Of a DNA stretch of 64,000 nucleotides, positions 44,696-54,523 are shown one piece after another. A model generated the notes under the pieces. The model ran no database searches, was not told the DNA's origin, and worked only from the letters and a program-made list of their open reading frames with translations. Numbering within the stretch: the stretch's first letter is position 1; every line of letters starts with the position of its first letter. Origin of the DNA: Neophaeococcomyces mojaviensis (taxonomy: Eukaryota; Ascomycota; Eurotiomycetes; Chaetothyriales); contig JAPDRQ010000044.1 of NCBI GenBank assembly GCA_030247915.1, forward strand, positions 99,033 through 163,032. The letters run 5' to 3'. Position numbers and translations under genes: made by a program.

Positions 44696-45058
44696 ATGTA
44701 CGACATGTTACCAGATGAAATCATCATGGAGATGGACCCTCCTTATCCTGAAGAGGACTTCTCGTTCACGCCGAAGTATCCTTCTGTGGACGCAACAACA
44801 AAGACCTATTCCGAACCAGCAGCCTGCATGCCACAATTTGGAGTAAGGGTCGAGCAGCATGAGACTGAGACCCAACAGCCCCAGGCCGGATTACCATATA
44901 CTTCTATTCAATTACCTAAAAGCCGACCTGAACGGCAAAGAATCAGTAAACGACAACTCGAGAAGCAGGTTGCCAGTCTCAAAGCATATAATAATTTCCT
45001 CAAAGCTAAATCATCGTACCTGGATGCATCTATCAAATATCTTACTCAGGCTGTCTAG
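44696..45058 (+). CDS. Small protein with C-terminal basic/coiled-coil segment
   Basis: 120 residues. The N-terminal part is acidic and Pro-rich (MEMDPPYPEEDFSFTPKYP). The C-terminal 45 residues are basic then helical (RPERQRISKRQLEKQVASLKA, with leucine/valine/aliphatic spacing), resembling the basic-zipper layout without a clear bZIP signature. A TATA-like element and pyrimidine tract upstream support transcription. No family was recognised. It could be a stand-alone small protein or a first exon. Confidence 0.4.
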   Translation: MYDMLPDEIIMEMDPPYPEEDFSFTPKYPSVDATTKTYSEPAACMPQFGVRVEQHETETQQPQAGLPYTSIQLPKSRPERQRISKRQLEKQVASLKAYNNFLKAKSSYLDASIKYLTQAV

Positions 45059-45879
45059 GACTTGAAAGCGTCTGCTTGGAAATGATATTATTGCCGTTGT
45101 CGTGGCAGACGCCATGCTGGTCATGGGCTTGTTGGTGACAGGATGTACCATAGCATTATGTATATCTATAGTCGCTCTTCAAATCGTACCTTTACACTCA
45201 TTAAATCACGCTGTTGGTTAAGTCATTTCATATGGCCCTGGCAACCAGGTCCTTTATTTTCTGCTTTGAACACTCTGGAGCTGCACTAATCCTCACAGAA
45301 CCGGGTTGCCAAAAAGACCTCTCGAGTTACAATTTCGAAACGTAAACTTGATCTACCTTCCTAGAGAAAAGGCATTTCTGGTTACAAGCCAGTGGTCGAT
45401 AGAATAATAGAGCCATAAGAAGGACGTCAGGAATGTGTACCTGCCATCATGGGTAATGCAAGGATTGCTCAAAGTTGACCCTGAAGATGCACGGGTACTG
45501 TGGGAGGGTAAACCTTTCACGTGCGATATTGATTACACCGTCTTTACGACGTTGGTGATTGGAGGCAGAAGGGAAGAAAAGGTTGATCACTTGATGTATG
45601 TCAGTATCTGAGCCACGTGCCAAGACTAGCATTTCTGGAGGCAGTCACATTGTTTAGTCTTGTACCGAATGCCATTTGATGCTCACGATGAAACTCGTGT
45701 ACTGCATAGATTTTGACTCAGATGATCATTGCCTGCATTGTGAGTGTGCTAGCGCTTCGAAGTCAAACCTCCGACTTGGTCCACCGATCTGGCGCCACAT
45801 GCTGTAATACGTCGCAACAAAATGCTTGCTGGCCGAGCGCTCCTTAACAACAAATATACCTGGTTCACCTGAGCTCTCT
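45059..45879. other. Convergent 3' region
   Basis: Between the small coiled-coil gene (plus) and ATG3 (minus). Short open frames only; nothing recognised. Confidence 0.5.
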
Positions 45880-47026
45880 TCATACTCCCATTGTAAAATC
45901 ATGCTCAATACCCGGCGTAACACTAGCCATGAACTTCAAGAACACGACCAAGTACTGGTCGACCCTGATTGCAACCTTCTCATCACTCTCATCCTCATCT
46001 GCCTGGTCCAATACTTCCCACTCGTCTCCTCCAGCAGCTTTGACGCCTGCCTCATGACCCTTCTTCTGCGTCTCCCTTATCTCCAACTTGCCAGTGTCGT
46101 CTATCAGACCCTCCATGCCTGAAACCGCACCACCTTTGGAGTCTTTACCCTCTTTGGCCTTTTGTAGCCGGAGCTTGAGCGCAGCATCAGCTCGGTCGAG
46201 CAGGATTTTCATGACGGAGGCATGCTTGCACGGGTGAATCGAGGCCATCTTCACACTGTTGTCGAAGAAGGGAAAATCCTCAAGGGTGACGGTCTTGTCT
46301 TTGTAGTCGCCAACGATGTCTTCCATCATTGCGGCTGGAGGTAATGGTTCTGAAGGTGAACCGTAGCCTGATAGATACATTCGAGGTGTTCGGTAGTAGG
46401 GGGTATAGGTTATGTAGAGGGTATATGTTCGAGCAGCTCTGTGATCATTGTCAGTAAATATCTTGCAACAGCACAGTCTTGACTCACCCAGAAGATGCAT
46501 CAGATTTATCCCTGATGATAGCCTCGTTGTCATCGTCGTCGTCTTCAATGTCCGGTATCTCTTCCTCCAAGTCTTCCTCTGCGGGCTTCCCCAGCTGGCC
46601 GGACTCGGACATAGTCCGAACTTGTGACCTTAACCCTTCCTGCTCTTTCTCAGTGGTCCCACCGGTCCTCAGCCAACCGTCATCCGCATCTGTGCCTGGC
46701 TCATCATCAGGACCGCCGAGGAAGCCATCTCGGACCAGATCATCTGCTGCGCCACCGCTGCCTGCGAAATTGTCGTCTAGTCTTCGATGGCACGGCACGC
46801 CTCGAGTAATAAGGAACTGTTTGTTCGGTGGAAGGTAGTTGACGCGCTTGTTAGGTGATGAGGCGTCTGACCAGGACCAAGATGGGAACTTGTAGACAAG
46901 ATAGTCGCCGGCTAGAATGAATTCTTCTGGAGTGATCTGCCCCGTTGTGCGAAAGGTCGAGGTATGTGTGACTGGTGTGAGCCGATCTCGACCCCAATCA
47001 ATCCAAGATCTGAGACCCGAAGTCAT
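45880..47026 (-). CDS. ATG3: Autophagy E2-like conjugating enzyme Atg3
   Basis: Two exons: 46488-47026 and 45880-46438, with a 49-nt intron (donor GTGAGT, acceptor ATCACAG). The splice gives DASSG-AARTYTLYITYTPYYRTPRMYL, which is diagnostic. The product is 365 residues (yeast 310). Atg3 receives Atg8 from Atg7 and attaches it to phosphatidylethanolamine on autophagosomal membranes. The catalytic Cys250 is in the HPC motif (SIHPCKHASVMK). The acidic flexible insert EEEIPDIEDDDDDNE precedes the splice. The sequence DEWEVLDQ could serve as an Atg8-interacting motif (WxxL). I chose the start at 47026 (MTSGLRSWIDWGRDRL) over an in-frame ATG at 47092 because Atg3 proteins begin with this amphipathic helix. 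Confidence 0.96.
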
Positions 47027-47537
47027 AGTGGCTAGGTGCGAGATGGGCGCTCGTAGTGTATGCTCAAGAAAAAGCTGTGGAGGTGTATGCAAGTGTACGT
47101 GTTCGGTACTTCGTGCTCACGAATTACTTCTTTTCTATGGTTGTTGGAAGAGGGCAAATGCAACTTGGAATTGCTTTGCAGGCAGCGGCGTGGTACCTGA
47201 TAGGACAAATGACGTTTCCCCCACTGTTTGCAGCCTGGGTTGACATGTGATATTTGCAAGCTACAATGACGCTAACCCTACTTGAAGACCCGGTTCATCT
47301 GAGCCATCATCTAGCAATAAGAAGTCTGCTATATCAGCCGACATTTACCAATGAAAGTTTCGATTAGAACTTGACAAACATACAACCCAAACATCTCCAA
47401 CATCATGCAAGGTGCCGTTGTTGAGCTTAACCTTGCTCCCGGAGTTTGTTGCAGGAAAAAAGCTGGCGAACCCTCAGCTTACGCTGCGTAGGATACAAAC
47501 TTTTTCTGCAAAACACCCCTCTGGCAGTCCAACACCT
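47027..47537. other. Intergenic spacer
   Basis: Promoter of ATG3 and 3' side of the MFS transporter gene, both on the minus strand. Nothing specific was seen. Confidence 0.5.
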
Positions 47538-49199
47538 TCAGTCTTGATCATCACTGCTACTTCCCTCGTCTCTTTGATAGTTTTCGGTTGCGTTGTTTTT
47601 CTTATAGATTCTTCCTTCCGCTTTCTCAGGTAGCCATCTGATGGCAAAACTGAAGCCGGTTGCGAGAACAAACAAAACAAGCCAAGCAAGGTAGCCCCAC
47701 AGAATCTGCTCTCTGACACCAATAGCAAAGATACTAGTAGCCGCAGCAGGGCTGAAAGCACGGATACCGCTCACCACGGTCAATGCTAAGGCATTTAGAG
47801 TCCCGAGTGTCTGCTGACTTGGAGCAACATCATTTAGAGCGAGCTGTATTGCCGTAAATGCCATGCTTACTCCAACACCAATGCTAAGCAAAATTGGGCA
47901 CATCACAAAGAATATGATTCGAGCCGTATGCGAGCCTTGTCGCAATAGTAGGTTCAATAGTGGTGGCACTGCAAAGAACCATGGATAAGCATAGGCACAT
48001 GCTCTGAGGACACCCCCAGTACCAATGCGGTGCTGGAGCGGAGGAAAGACGAGCAAAAGCCATGCTGCCTGAGCAAGACCGATCAGCGCCATAGATAAGG
48101 AGATCAATAGGGATGAAAACTCGAAGCCTCCAAGCCGAACGGGTTCGTACATAAGTACTGGCACGATCGCTGTGTAGCAGAATGCCAGTAGCATGACGTG
48201 GCCGTAGAGGTAGAGTACTGGGAGTACGCCGGGCGCCTTGATGAGCGACCACGTGCTGTTATTTACGTCCGTTTCCGTGGTCCTCTCGTCCAAAAGAGCT
48301 TCTGAATCCCGATCGCTGTCGTTTTGGTTAGCTGGCTTGCTCCTTGAAGGTAACGTCTCCTCGACAAAAAGACTAGTTAGAACAGCAGCGATGATGGCAA
48401 TTGAACCCGTAGCAATAGTGGCTAGAGCGTAAGGATAGTGCTCGAAGAACCGTACTCCCTTGAAAGCTCTTCCATACTGCTTTGCAGGATCTGCTAAAGC
48501 ACCTCCAATCAACGGACCAAATAAGATCCCGAGGTTGCCGGAAAATGCAAACCAGCTGAATATTCTGGCCTGTGTCTTGCTCGTGCTATGTTCCGTACAC
48601 ATGGTTCGGATCGTAACCACCGTGCCAGCAAACACACCAGCTAGGCAGCGGAATAGGATCATCTGCCACAAGGTTTGTGCTAGACCAAAGGTCGCTGTTG
48701 CTATCCCCACACCAACAAGTGAGATCACAAGAATGGGCTTTCGACCAAAACGATCCGAAAGGCGGCCCCATAAGATCATCACCGACATCTGCGTCAAGCT
48801 GAAGAGCGATTCGATCAATCCAGACCAGAAGCCGGTGTCAGAGGGCGGCAAATTGCCATTCTTTGCACACATCTGATTGATGAATGGAAAGATCGAGAAA
48901 AAGGCTATCGGCTCAACAAGTCTGGCAAGGCAAAGAAGCAAGACCTGCTGTTTTGGTAAAGGCTTTTCGTCTTCTTTGAAACTCTGCTCTGTGGCAGGCG
49001 TGCTTGGCGGAGATTGCGCCGTCTGAGAGTTTGATGGCTCATTGAAAGAGCTCGTCGATGCGCTTGACCAAATATCCTGGACTGCCAGAGCCGCTTTCGG
49101 ATCAGATGCTGGAGCGACGTTACCGGCCGACAGGAGTGGTGTTTGTTCGCTCTCTTCTTCGGCCAACTCATCTCTGTCGTGTTCGAATCCGAACTTCAT
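47538..49199 (-). CDS. MFS transporter, DHA1-like (YCR023C/zinc-facilitator-like group)
   Basis: 553 residues in one exon with about twelve membrane helices after a polar N-terminus of some 85 residues. Motif A of the major facilitator superfamily is clear in MILWGRLSDRFGRKPILVISLVG. The segment FRCLAGVFAGTVVTIRTMCTEH and FAFSGNLGILFGPLIGGALADP match the fungal family that includes yeast YCR023C and plant zinc-induced facilitators. A long polar loop (ETLPSRSKPANQNDSDRDSE) separates the two halves. It is probably a proton-coupled antiporter; substrate unknown. The gene is divergent from the cyclin-like gene 0.5 kb away. Confidence 0.9.
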   Translation of the reverse strand: MKFGFEHDRDELAEEESEQTPLLSAGNVAPASDPKAALAVQDIWSSASTSSFNEPSNSQTAQSPPSTPATEQSFKEDEKPLPKQQVLLLCLARLVEPIAFFSIFPFINQMCAKNGNLPPSDTGFWSGLIESLFSLTQMSVMILWGRLSDRFGRKPILVISLVGVGIATATFGLAQTLWQMILFRCLAGVFAGTVVTIRTMCTEHSTSKTQARIFSWFAFSGNLGILFGPLIGGALADPAKQYGRAFKGVRFFEHYPYALATIATGSIAIIAAVLTSLFVEETLPSRSKPANQNDSDRDSEALLDERTTETDVNNSTWSLIKAPGVLPVLYLYGHVMLLAFCYTAIVPVLMYEPVRLGGFEFSSLLISLSMALIGLAQAAWLLLVFPPLQHRIGTGGVLRACAYAYPWFFAVPPLLNLLLRQGSHTARIIFFVMCPILLSIGVGVSMAFTAIQLALNDVAPSQQTLGTLNALALTVVSGIRAFSPAAATSIFAIGVREQILWGYLAWLVLFVLATGFSFAIRWLPEKAEGRIYKKNNATENYQRDEGSSSDDQD

Positions 49200-49706
49200 G
49201 GTTGGCTAAATGAAAGCTGCCACAGCAGGTCCTAAATATATACTGCTCGATGGAAATGACTCACTTGGGAGCAGCTTTGCGGAATGTCATCAACTACCTG
49301 TCAAAACAACAAAACAGAAGCACAGTCATTGCGATCACTGCCTATGTTTCTTGGGTCTTCATTGAGGACACGACATTTCAGCCAGGTGCGTCAAGCAATG
49401 CAGGGACGAAGTTTAGTGCCCGATTCAACTCGAGGAAGCGATTGCTTTACGTGAAAATATTGAGCTAGCTGTTAACTGGAAGATCTGCTCTAGGATCGCT
49501 GACGCGATCCAACCAAATTTGTACGCTTACTGTTCTTTCCGTAGCTTGACATCGTACCCAGCCGTCGATCTCGCAAAGCAAACTCCTGTGGAGTATAGTT
49601 AACTCTGGTTTCTTCAAAAGGCTTCATAAGCTGCGAATAGTATTTTCCCCTAATACAGCTGCCGTAGGGCTGACGACGACCGGTTCCAAGGCTACCGCTC
49701 TCATAC
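49200..49706. other. Divergent promoter region
   Basis: Between the MFS gene (minus) and the cyclin-fold gene (plus). No other feature was recognised. Confidence 0.5.
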
Positions 49707-50582
49707 ATGGCGCGCCATGCCTCTTTAGCGATCATCTCAAATTCTTTGGCAACATCAAAGCAAGTTCTCGAACTCAAAAATCGAGATGCGACAACTTCAG
49801 TTGTGGATGCCAACTTGTTCAAAACTAGTCTGCTAACTCAATTTGCGGGACTTCTCCTTCACCTACCACAAGAAGTCATCGCAACCTCGATCATCATCCT
49901 CCAACGATTCCTTGTATCATCCGCCTCAATTGCCACGGAAATTGACCTTTTGACTACTTCCCAGCTCATACCTGAAGCTTCGCTAGTTTCCGCATCTGCA
50001 GCCTCAGTATACCTTTCAGCCAAACAGTCTTTCTACCCCCTGTCGCCACGATCAATCATTAATGTCTACGCCCTTTTGACATCACCGGAAGCCTCTTTAC
50101 TAAGCTTCATTAATTCCAACGCAACTGGGATAATACATTCGTCTGAACCACCAAATTCCAGAAATTATCACGTTTCTGAGGGAGCATATGAAACGCACCG
50201 GCAAGCACTTTTTGATGCAGAATCTCGAATCCTCGCCTCGCTAGCGTTTGACACGAAAGTCGTGCTACCACACACCCTTGCACTGACTTACATGCAAGCT
50301 TTATCAGCGTCAACAGTCCCTCTGGCCGAGCGTGTGTTAGCGCATCTGAATGCCGCACTACTCAGTCCGCAATTACTGTACTTGACTCATCAACCAAATG
50401 CGTTGGCCGTGGCAGCCATTTACCTTGCGGCAAGAGAACAGGAAGTTGCATTGGTTGATGACGAGGTAGCCTGGTGGGAAGTTTTTGATGTAGGAAGAGA
50501 AGGATTAGGCTTTCTTGTGCTAAGCATGGGAAGTCTGAACGGATTTGTGGAAGCTGAAAAGGTGTCATGGACAGGAAACTAA
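49707..50582 (+). CDS. Cyclin-fold protein (cyclin L/FAM58-like)
   Basis: 291 residues in one exon. The N-terminal cyclin box is seen in NLFKTSLLTQFAGLLLHLPQEVIATSIIILQRFLV, followed by ASLVSASAASVYLSAKQSFYPLSPRSIINVY. This is the pattern of transcription-type cyclins (cyclin L, K, FAM58). A second cyclin-like helical bundle begins at AESRILASLAFDTKVVLPHTLALTYM and ends near NALAVAAIYLAAREQ. Such proteins partner cyclin-dependent kinases acting in transcription or splicing. The partner cannot be read here. The start is the first ATG before the cyclin box; an upstream non-coding exon is possible. Confidence 0.8.
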   Translation: MARHASLAIISNSLATSKQVLELKNRDATTSVVDANLFKTSLLTQFAGLLLHLPQEVIATSIIILQRFLVSSASIATEIDLLTTSQLIPEASLVSASAASVYLSAKQSFYPLSPRSIINVYALLTSPEASLLSFINSNATGIIHSSEPPNSRNYHVSEGAYETHRQALFDAESRILASLAFDTKVVLPHTLALTYMQALSASTVPLAERVLAHLNAALLSPQLLYLTHQPNALAVAAIYLAAREQEVALVDDEVAWWEVFDVGREGLGFLVLSMGSLNGFVEAEKVSWTGN

Positions 50583-51676
50583 AAACGTTTTGCATAGTGT
50601 GCTCTGTTCTACTAGGTGACTATGCCAGTATCGTGGATACAATGACCGGCTGAGTCGGCATTCAGGTACACAACCTTGTGATATTGCCTTACTCTACACA
50701 AATTTCGCTGCAATATCAGCAGCCCATACGCAGCTCAAGTGAGCCACTGTGGCAAGTGCCATCTCAAGAAAAACCAGTTCACCATCTGCACAGATAGTTT
50801 CCACATTATTGGGATTTCGATGACCTGTCCAATGAATTGATCTCCAAGGAGTAACAACGCTTTGACTGCCGCTACTGCCGCTTTACTGAGTATGGAGGTT
50901 GAGTACGCCTGAACACAGCATCTTGGCTGCACAGTTGCCACCCGGTCTTACGCAGTGAAGACAATCTGATAGACTTGCTTATATTCGGTCATGACAGTCT
51001 AGACTGTTGAAACGTTGGCCGCTGCACCATTCTCCGCACTCCCTATCTTCGCACTGCCAAAAGGGCAATACCCTAGCAGCGGCATTATTCAAACCCTATA
51101 CAGTCTCAAGATGAAGAGCTGTGATCTAGCAACATTCTCAATGGGCGCTACCCAGCACGAAGTGTTTTGCGAAGCAAAACCATGAGCAAGAATGATATCT
51201 AGCAGGCTCTCGAGACTAGTGCTTGCGGCAATGGTGTGGAAGACTGTAGCACATAGGAATGAACCACTGCTTCAGGACAAACAAGATCCATAGACACATG
51301 ATCACTAAGCCTTGCATCGAGCTGAGAAGCATGAACTGCCGATACCATGTGTTTGCCAGGTTCGATACTGACCGCACTGACGAACATTATCCTTGCGAAC
51401 ACTGACAATACTTCCAGCAACGCCCTAGACACATATACGACTTCCAACAGCAGTTTATAGTTTGAGCCTGGCTCTTGCAATGTCTGTACCACATGTCCTA
51501 GCGTTCCACCCATTTTGGCGTTGATTCAAATACCCGACTCCACAACGGGAACGTACTAGTTGTCTGGCACCGAATGACGACCAAGTTCTTTGCAGAACCA
51601 AGCCAAACCAAAAAAAATGTGTTTGCGGGGCTGGGCACGTTGATTCCAAAGGCCCGTGAGCCTGCTATCTATTCCC
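50583..51676. other. Gene-poor stretch
   Basis: 1.1 kb between the 3' ends of the cyclin-fold gene and the kinase gene. A 104-codon minus-strand open frame at 51199-51513 has no recognisable domain and is not supported as a gene. Confidence 0.5.
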
Positions 51677-53202
51677 TTAAATACCATAATCGTTCAGCCA
51701 AGGGTCACTAAGGAGCTCCAATGCACTAAGCCGGGTTCCTGGGTCCCATCGCAACATGGATCTGATGAAATTCAAAAATTGCTTCTTCTTTTCGCCTTCG
51801 AAAGCTTCCTCTCTAGATTCCAGTGACAATTTGCTGGTCAGATCATACCCTGTTGTGAGTCGGCCTGCGCATGAGGTTTAGCTTCAAGACACCATCTTGA
51901 ATATTGTGTCCATAAAGCATACCGGCACGATCAAAGTACTTCCAACTTGTCTCACTCCTTTCCAGGAACGACAATGGCGGCGTTCCGAGGTATGCGACCA
52001 TTTCTGAGATATGGTACTTGTTTGAAAGCTTGTTTGTAACTGGATTGTACGCATCAAAAAGGTGCTTGTTGTACAAGATATCCCAGATCTGTAACGAGTC
52101 AGCTGCTGGCACGAAGACGCACCGTGCACATATTCAAGGGTGCTCAGAACAACTCTACCATTGCCGCAATGTTCCATATGTCAGCACTATAGGTCCAGTT
52201 CATATCTAAAAGGACTTCGGGCGCCCGGTAAATCGCTGGCTGTATATCGTCATCGCCGCTTCCACCCTCGATGCGAGCCAGGCCAAAATCACACAGGATG
52301 GGAGGTCCAATCGCCTTGGGCCTGCGTATGGCACGAGATTGATAGACTATTCGGTCTGAATAGACTTTCTGCTCGCTTGGGTTGGCCACTTCGTCACTCT
52401 CAAATGCTTCAAGGACTGATTCCTCCTCGAGGCTGAGCATTATATTGCTTGCTTTGATGTCTGCGGAAACTTTAGCGTGATGAATGTCATCCCCAGATAT
52501 GCCTACCGGTGTGTACCAAGCGACATTCCCGGTGTAGGTAGTCTACTGAGCGAAGGAGATAGAATAGTACTGGTCTCAGCAGTTCTTCCGTGAGTCTTCG
52601 TTCGTCGTCCTGGTATTGAAATGCGCGTAGACTCTGCCAGAGAGGCTTATGGACAAGACATTCATGCTTGCCGGCGGGACCTTGGATGTCGAAAGTGCCG
52701 AGGCAGGTACGAATATGTTTTTGGCCGGGATGATCTGACTCAATTGTGCGTAGATGTCTGTAAATAGCCACCTCTTGGTTCAACGCCGTACCCAAGCTCC
52801 GTACATAGATTTTAAGAGTGACGTAAATTTGTTTCCTGAGAATCGGTCATCAATTGTCGTCGTCAGTATGTTTGGCTTCTTCGACCCATACTCCATGTCG
52901 CGTGCCAACCATACAGTAGAGTTAGCCCCAAAACCCAGTTTTCCAACTATCCTGTACCTCGCCACAAGAATCTCACCAATGCGAATGGGGTAGAAATCCA
53001 ATGGGTTATAATTGGGAAGAGTCTCTTCCTCGATTTCCTCGTTGTAACTATCATTTCCAAGGGTCATGGCGCAAGTCGAAGATTTGTTTCTTGATAAGGG
53101 CGCAAAATAGTAACTCCTTGGGGGTATGTTTCTGGTAGCAACGTGTTGCCATCGCAAAACCCTTCTTAGTTGATACATGGCAACAATTGCAATGGGTTGC
53201 AA
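51677..53202 (-). CDS. SR-protein-kinase-like serine/threonine kinase, five exons
   Basis: I built the gene from exons 52892-53202, 52507-52835, 52160-52460 (last base 52159), 51923-52088 and 51677-51849. Introns are about 45-73 nt, all GT-AG, and every junction keeps the frame. The result is 426 residues covering a complete kinase domain. Motifs: LPNYNPLDFYPIRIGEILVARY and glycine loop GKLGFGANSTVWLARD; ATP-binding Lys near 112 (YVTLKIYVR); SRPK-type catalytic loop HTDIKASNI (Asp near 214); DFG in LCDFGLA; RAPEVLL; and the C-lobe end MLRWDPGTRLSALELLSDPWL. No single long frame spans it. SRPK family members phosphorylate RS-domain splicing factors. Fungi also carry many divergent relatives of unknown role in accessory regions, and this seems one of them. 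Confidence 0.85.
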
Positions 53203-53333
53203 GGAAGAGACAAGTGGAAATGGAAGAGATTCTGGTTAACACGGATTTTAGCCGGGGTTGGTAACAGATCCATCGGGTTAGGACATAAATTTAAGGTGAT
53301 CAGGTAGTCGACCATTACCTTCATTTCTAGCAA

Positions 53334-53776
53334 TTAGTCTTCCACAGGCGCTTCTAAACTGCGAGAAGAAGTCGCAGGTACTATCAGATTGAGCAGTGTC
53401 AACGAGTGCGCTGTCGTAGGTTCGAAATTTGATTGAAGATCGTGCATCCACTTGGCCTTCCCGCGAAGCCTCATGCTGTCACTGTCTAGAGATGTTACCT
53501 CTCTACGAATCTCTGGAGAAAGTTCCAGTGCCGGTAAATTAATAACAAACAATGGTTATTTATCATCTCCTCTCTGCGTGACATCAATGAACGCACAATG
53601 GTAGATGGAGCTCTCCGGGCTTCTTCAGAACATGGGTCAGCGCGAATCATTCGTTCGATAACCAAGTTAAGGAAGTCCTTTTTGGTTGCCAGATCCGGCA
53701 GTTGTGTATCACGGCTTAAATTTTGAACACTTTGAGGGTTCGCTTCTGAGCTCGTGTCTGGAGCTTCTTCACCGGC
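53334..53776 (-). pseudogene. Unrecognised gene remnant or exons
   Basis: Two overlapping minus-strand open segments in different frames: 53495-53776 (93 codons after an acceptor-like TTAG) and 53334-53552. The first reads LATKKDFLNLVIERMIRADP and then RRAPSTIVRSLMSRREEM, faintly like the end of a protein-kinase C-lobe. The second reads SPEIRREVTSLDSDSMRLRGKAKW. No clean splice links them, and no start is visible. I consider it a decayed gene or part of an unannotated multi-exon gene. Confidence 0.25.
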
Positions 53777-53906
53777 CTAAGAACTGGAGTATCAATACAA
53801 ATCGTAATTAACACAGGAAGTCTAATGATTATATCGTTTAGATTACCATGGGAAAAACTATTTCAAGATCACATCTCTTTATCTACAATAGGGATATAAG
53901 CTCGAT

Positions 53907-53929
53907 GGCCTAGCTATCTCTGCTAGGCC
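53907..53929. repeat. Perfect short inverted repeat
   Basis: GGCCTAGC, a 7-base loop, then GCTAGGCC: an 8-bp perfect stem in an AT-rich intergenic stretch. It could be a hairpin or part of a miniature-element end; no matching partner repeat was found nearby. Confidence 0.5.
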
Positions 53930-54523
53930 AGGAGTTGCATCAGTAGATAGGCTAGATACGCGATGAGCACCATTTCTTCAACGAGGCATATTCCTATGAG
54001 CGTGGGAAGGTGAATTGCACGCCGTTAGCCGTTTTCGCTTCTCAAGTAAGCACTGGAAACCTTATACTCTACATTCACGGCTTGGTCCTATCTACGATAG
54101 GCTGTCGGTCATAAGTGTCGCTTGCGTATTGTTACATTTGTCAAGTGATCAATAGCAAGCTTTCCCAATCCGCCTAATCTCAGGCATCACAGCAGCACGA
54201 GCCCAGATCCGCCATAATTGGGGGCTGTGGCTTGGCAGCATGCTCATGGTACCCTCAAGGGCCCTAACCTTGTCCGGACAGAGTATTTCCTACCGACTGG
54301 AGCTGATAGTCCCGCCCCGATAGGCATCGTATGGAGAGTTCGCGGCTGATGCGAATGGTGCATATACAACCTGTTCAGTTGGTTCGCTTGCCCTCAGCAA
54401 AGATCGTCAGGGTCGGCGAGCGGGTCAGTCCAGGTAACTTGATTCAAATAAGAACCCTTATATCGCTTCCTTCAATTTGCTTCGCTTCCTCACGGTGTAC
54501 TCTAACTCTCATCCTTTGTCAAT

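Larger units (their letters stand above)
53203..54523. other. Intergenic, accessory region
   Basis: Upstream of the kinase gene and of the monooxygenase gene. Apart from the remnant ORFs at 53334-53776 and a hairpin at 53907-53929, nothing is recognised. 53780-53960 is relatively AT-rich. Confidence 0.45.

Noticed and set aside
49184..49196. GTTCGAATCC resembling a tRNA B box
   Set aside because: It lies inside the MFS transporter coding region, and no cloverleaf or A box is found around it.
51199..51513. 104-codon minus-strand open frame
   Set aside because: No recognisable domain, and surrounded by non-coding sequence. Its length is compatible with chance.
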